A stretch of 64,000 bases of DNA from Drosophila persimilis (Eukaryota; Arthropoda; Insecta; Diptera; Drosophilidae). Numbering within the stretch: the stretch's first letter is position 1; the number at the start of each line of letters is the position of its first letter. Where the stretch lies: positions 1-64,000 of the forward strand of contig NW_020825298.1 of the NCBI RefSeq assembly GCF_003286085.1. The letters run 5' to 3'. This document shows positions 63,238 through 64,000 of the stretch, one piece after another. The notes beneath the pieces were generated by a model. That model was not told the DNA's origin, did no database searches, and saw only the letters and a program-made list of their open reading frames with translations. Position numbers and translations under genes: made by a program.

Positions 63238-64000
63238 TGAGCCCAAAAGTCGGTCCTGAGGCAGCCTGACAATCCACCGCACAGGTCCAGAGCAGCCACT
63301 GAAATAATACAAAATGACGTCAATACACTCATCAACACAATATGGACAAAACTCAAAATAATCACACGTACCTGCCACGCCTCCGACAGATCTGCCCCTC
63401 CAGCAGCTGCCCCGTCATCAACACCACACATCTGATGCCAATTGGACGACATTTAAGGATTTATTGACGACGCTCCTGACAATCCACCGCACAGGTCCAG
63501 AGCAGCCACTGTAAACAAACCAAAACGACGTCAATACACACATCAACACAAAATGGTCCAAATACACACAAAACATACGTACCTGCCACGCCTCCGATAG
63601 AGCTGCCTCTCCAGCAGTTGCCACACCAAATTTACCATCCACTTTGTGCCAAATGGGCGAAATTCGAAGGCCATTTCGCCGTCGCCAACAACATCCAGTC
63701 ACAGGCCGCCGCTAAAATGAGAAAAAACATCAATACACACTTCAACACAAAATGGACCAAACACACATAAAACATACGTACCTGCCACGCCTCCGATAGA
63801 GCTGCCTCTCCAGCAGTTGCCACACCAATTTCGCCATCAAATTCCTGCCAAATGGGCGAAATTTGAAGGCCCTATCGTCGTCGCCATCAACATCCAGACT
63901 GCCGCTAAAAAGAAGAAAAAACATCAATTCACGCATCAACACAAAATAGCCAATACTTTTACTAATCACACTTACCTGTCAATACACTCACAGATCAGCC
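63238..64000 (+). other. U13 3' UTR, proximal part with four antisense modules
   Basis: Minus-strand candidate introns: 63905-63975 (71 nt), 63712-63781 (70), 63509-63582 (74) and 63299-63371 (73). The window ends just past the CAG|GTAAGT donor, so the distal 3' UTR is not seen. Confidence 0.7.

Larger units (their letters stand above)
59952..64000 (+). mobile_element. U13: Gag-only HeT-A-like element, cut by the window end
   Basis: The 5' UTR, complete Gag and first ~760 nt of the 3' UTR are present. The 5' UTR is almost the same as U6 and U12. The visible 3' UTR matches U12 at a constant offset of 4955. The unit must continue beyond 64000 for its distal 3' UTR and tail. Confidence 0.92.

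Noticed and set aside
1-64000. Simple satellite or tandem gene array
   Set aside because: The ~5-kb periodicity comes from complete LINE units with ORFs, variable A tracts and one 7.9-kb unit, not from a satellite.
1-64000. LTR retrotransposon (because of the Gag-type zinc knuckles)
   Set aside because: There are no terminal repeats, protease or integrase; ORF2 has an APE-type endonuclease and LINE-type reverse transcriptase, and units end in oligo(A).
1-64000. CRISPR array, tRNA, rRNA or bacterial features
   Set aside because: None seen; the sequence is a eukaryotic transposon array.

Overview
The window is a head-to-tail array of one family of non-LTR (LINE, jockey-clade) retrotransposons and contains nothing else: no host gene, tRNA, rRNA, satellite or unrelated transposon was seen in 64 kb. 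Gag-bearing LINEs in one orientation, each joined by a short oligo(A) tract to the 5' end of the next, are the hallmark of Drosophila telomeres (HeT-A, TART, TAHRE). The window is therefore most likely from a Drosophila telomere or subtelomere; I cannot name the species. These elements join the chromosome by their 3' ends, so the left side should face the chromosome end and the right side the centromere. That reading is inferred from the family.

Layout: thirteen units (U1-U13), all on the + strand. Boundaries, set at the end of each A tract, are 1-2533 (U1, window-cut), 2534-7453, 7454-12574, 12575-17474, 17475-22660, 22661-30547 (U6), 30548-35344, 35345-40471, 40472-45214, 45215-50014, 50015-54948, 54949-59951 and 59952-64000 (U13, window-cut). 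Twelve units are about 4.7-5.2 kb and code only for a Gag-like ORF1 of about 1010-1035 aa. U6 is 7.9 kb and also has an intact ORF2 with endonuclease and reverse transcriptase. U6 shares its 5' UTR, most of Gag and the last ~135 nt with the Gag-only units. The set thus resembles the TAHRE (autonomous) / HeT-A (Gag-only) pair of D. melanogaster, with U6 the possible source of enzyme for all.

Each Gag-only unit has a ~230-nt 5' UTR, the Gag ORF and a long 3' UTR (1.5-1.85 kb). The proximal 3' UTR holds 3-5 tandem modules of ~200 bp. Read on the minus strand, every module carries a consensus splice acceptor and donor bounding a 47-76-nt intron. I count 49 such candidate introns in the Gag-only units and one in U6. 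This antisense exon-intron array is the most unusual feature of the window. Several modules also hold the perfect palindrome TGACGTCA (CRE type).

Copies differ by mosaic combinations of a few variants, by module number and by A-tract length. Gag is intact from about 8.8 kb rightward. The three leftmost copies carry many one- or two-base indels, often in short homopolymers, which may be assembly error near a contig end rather than real decay.
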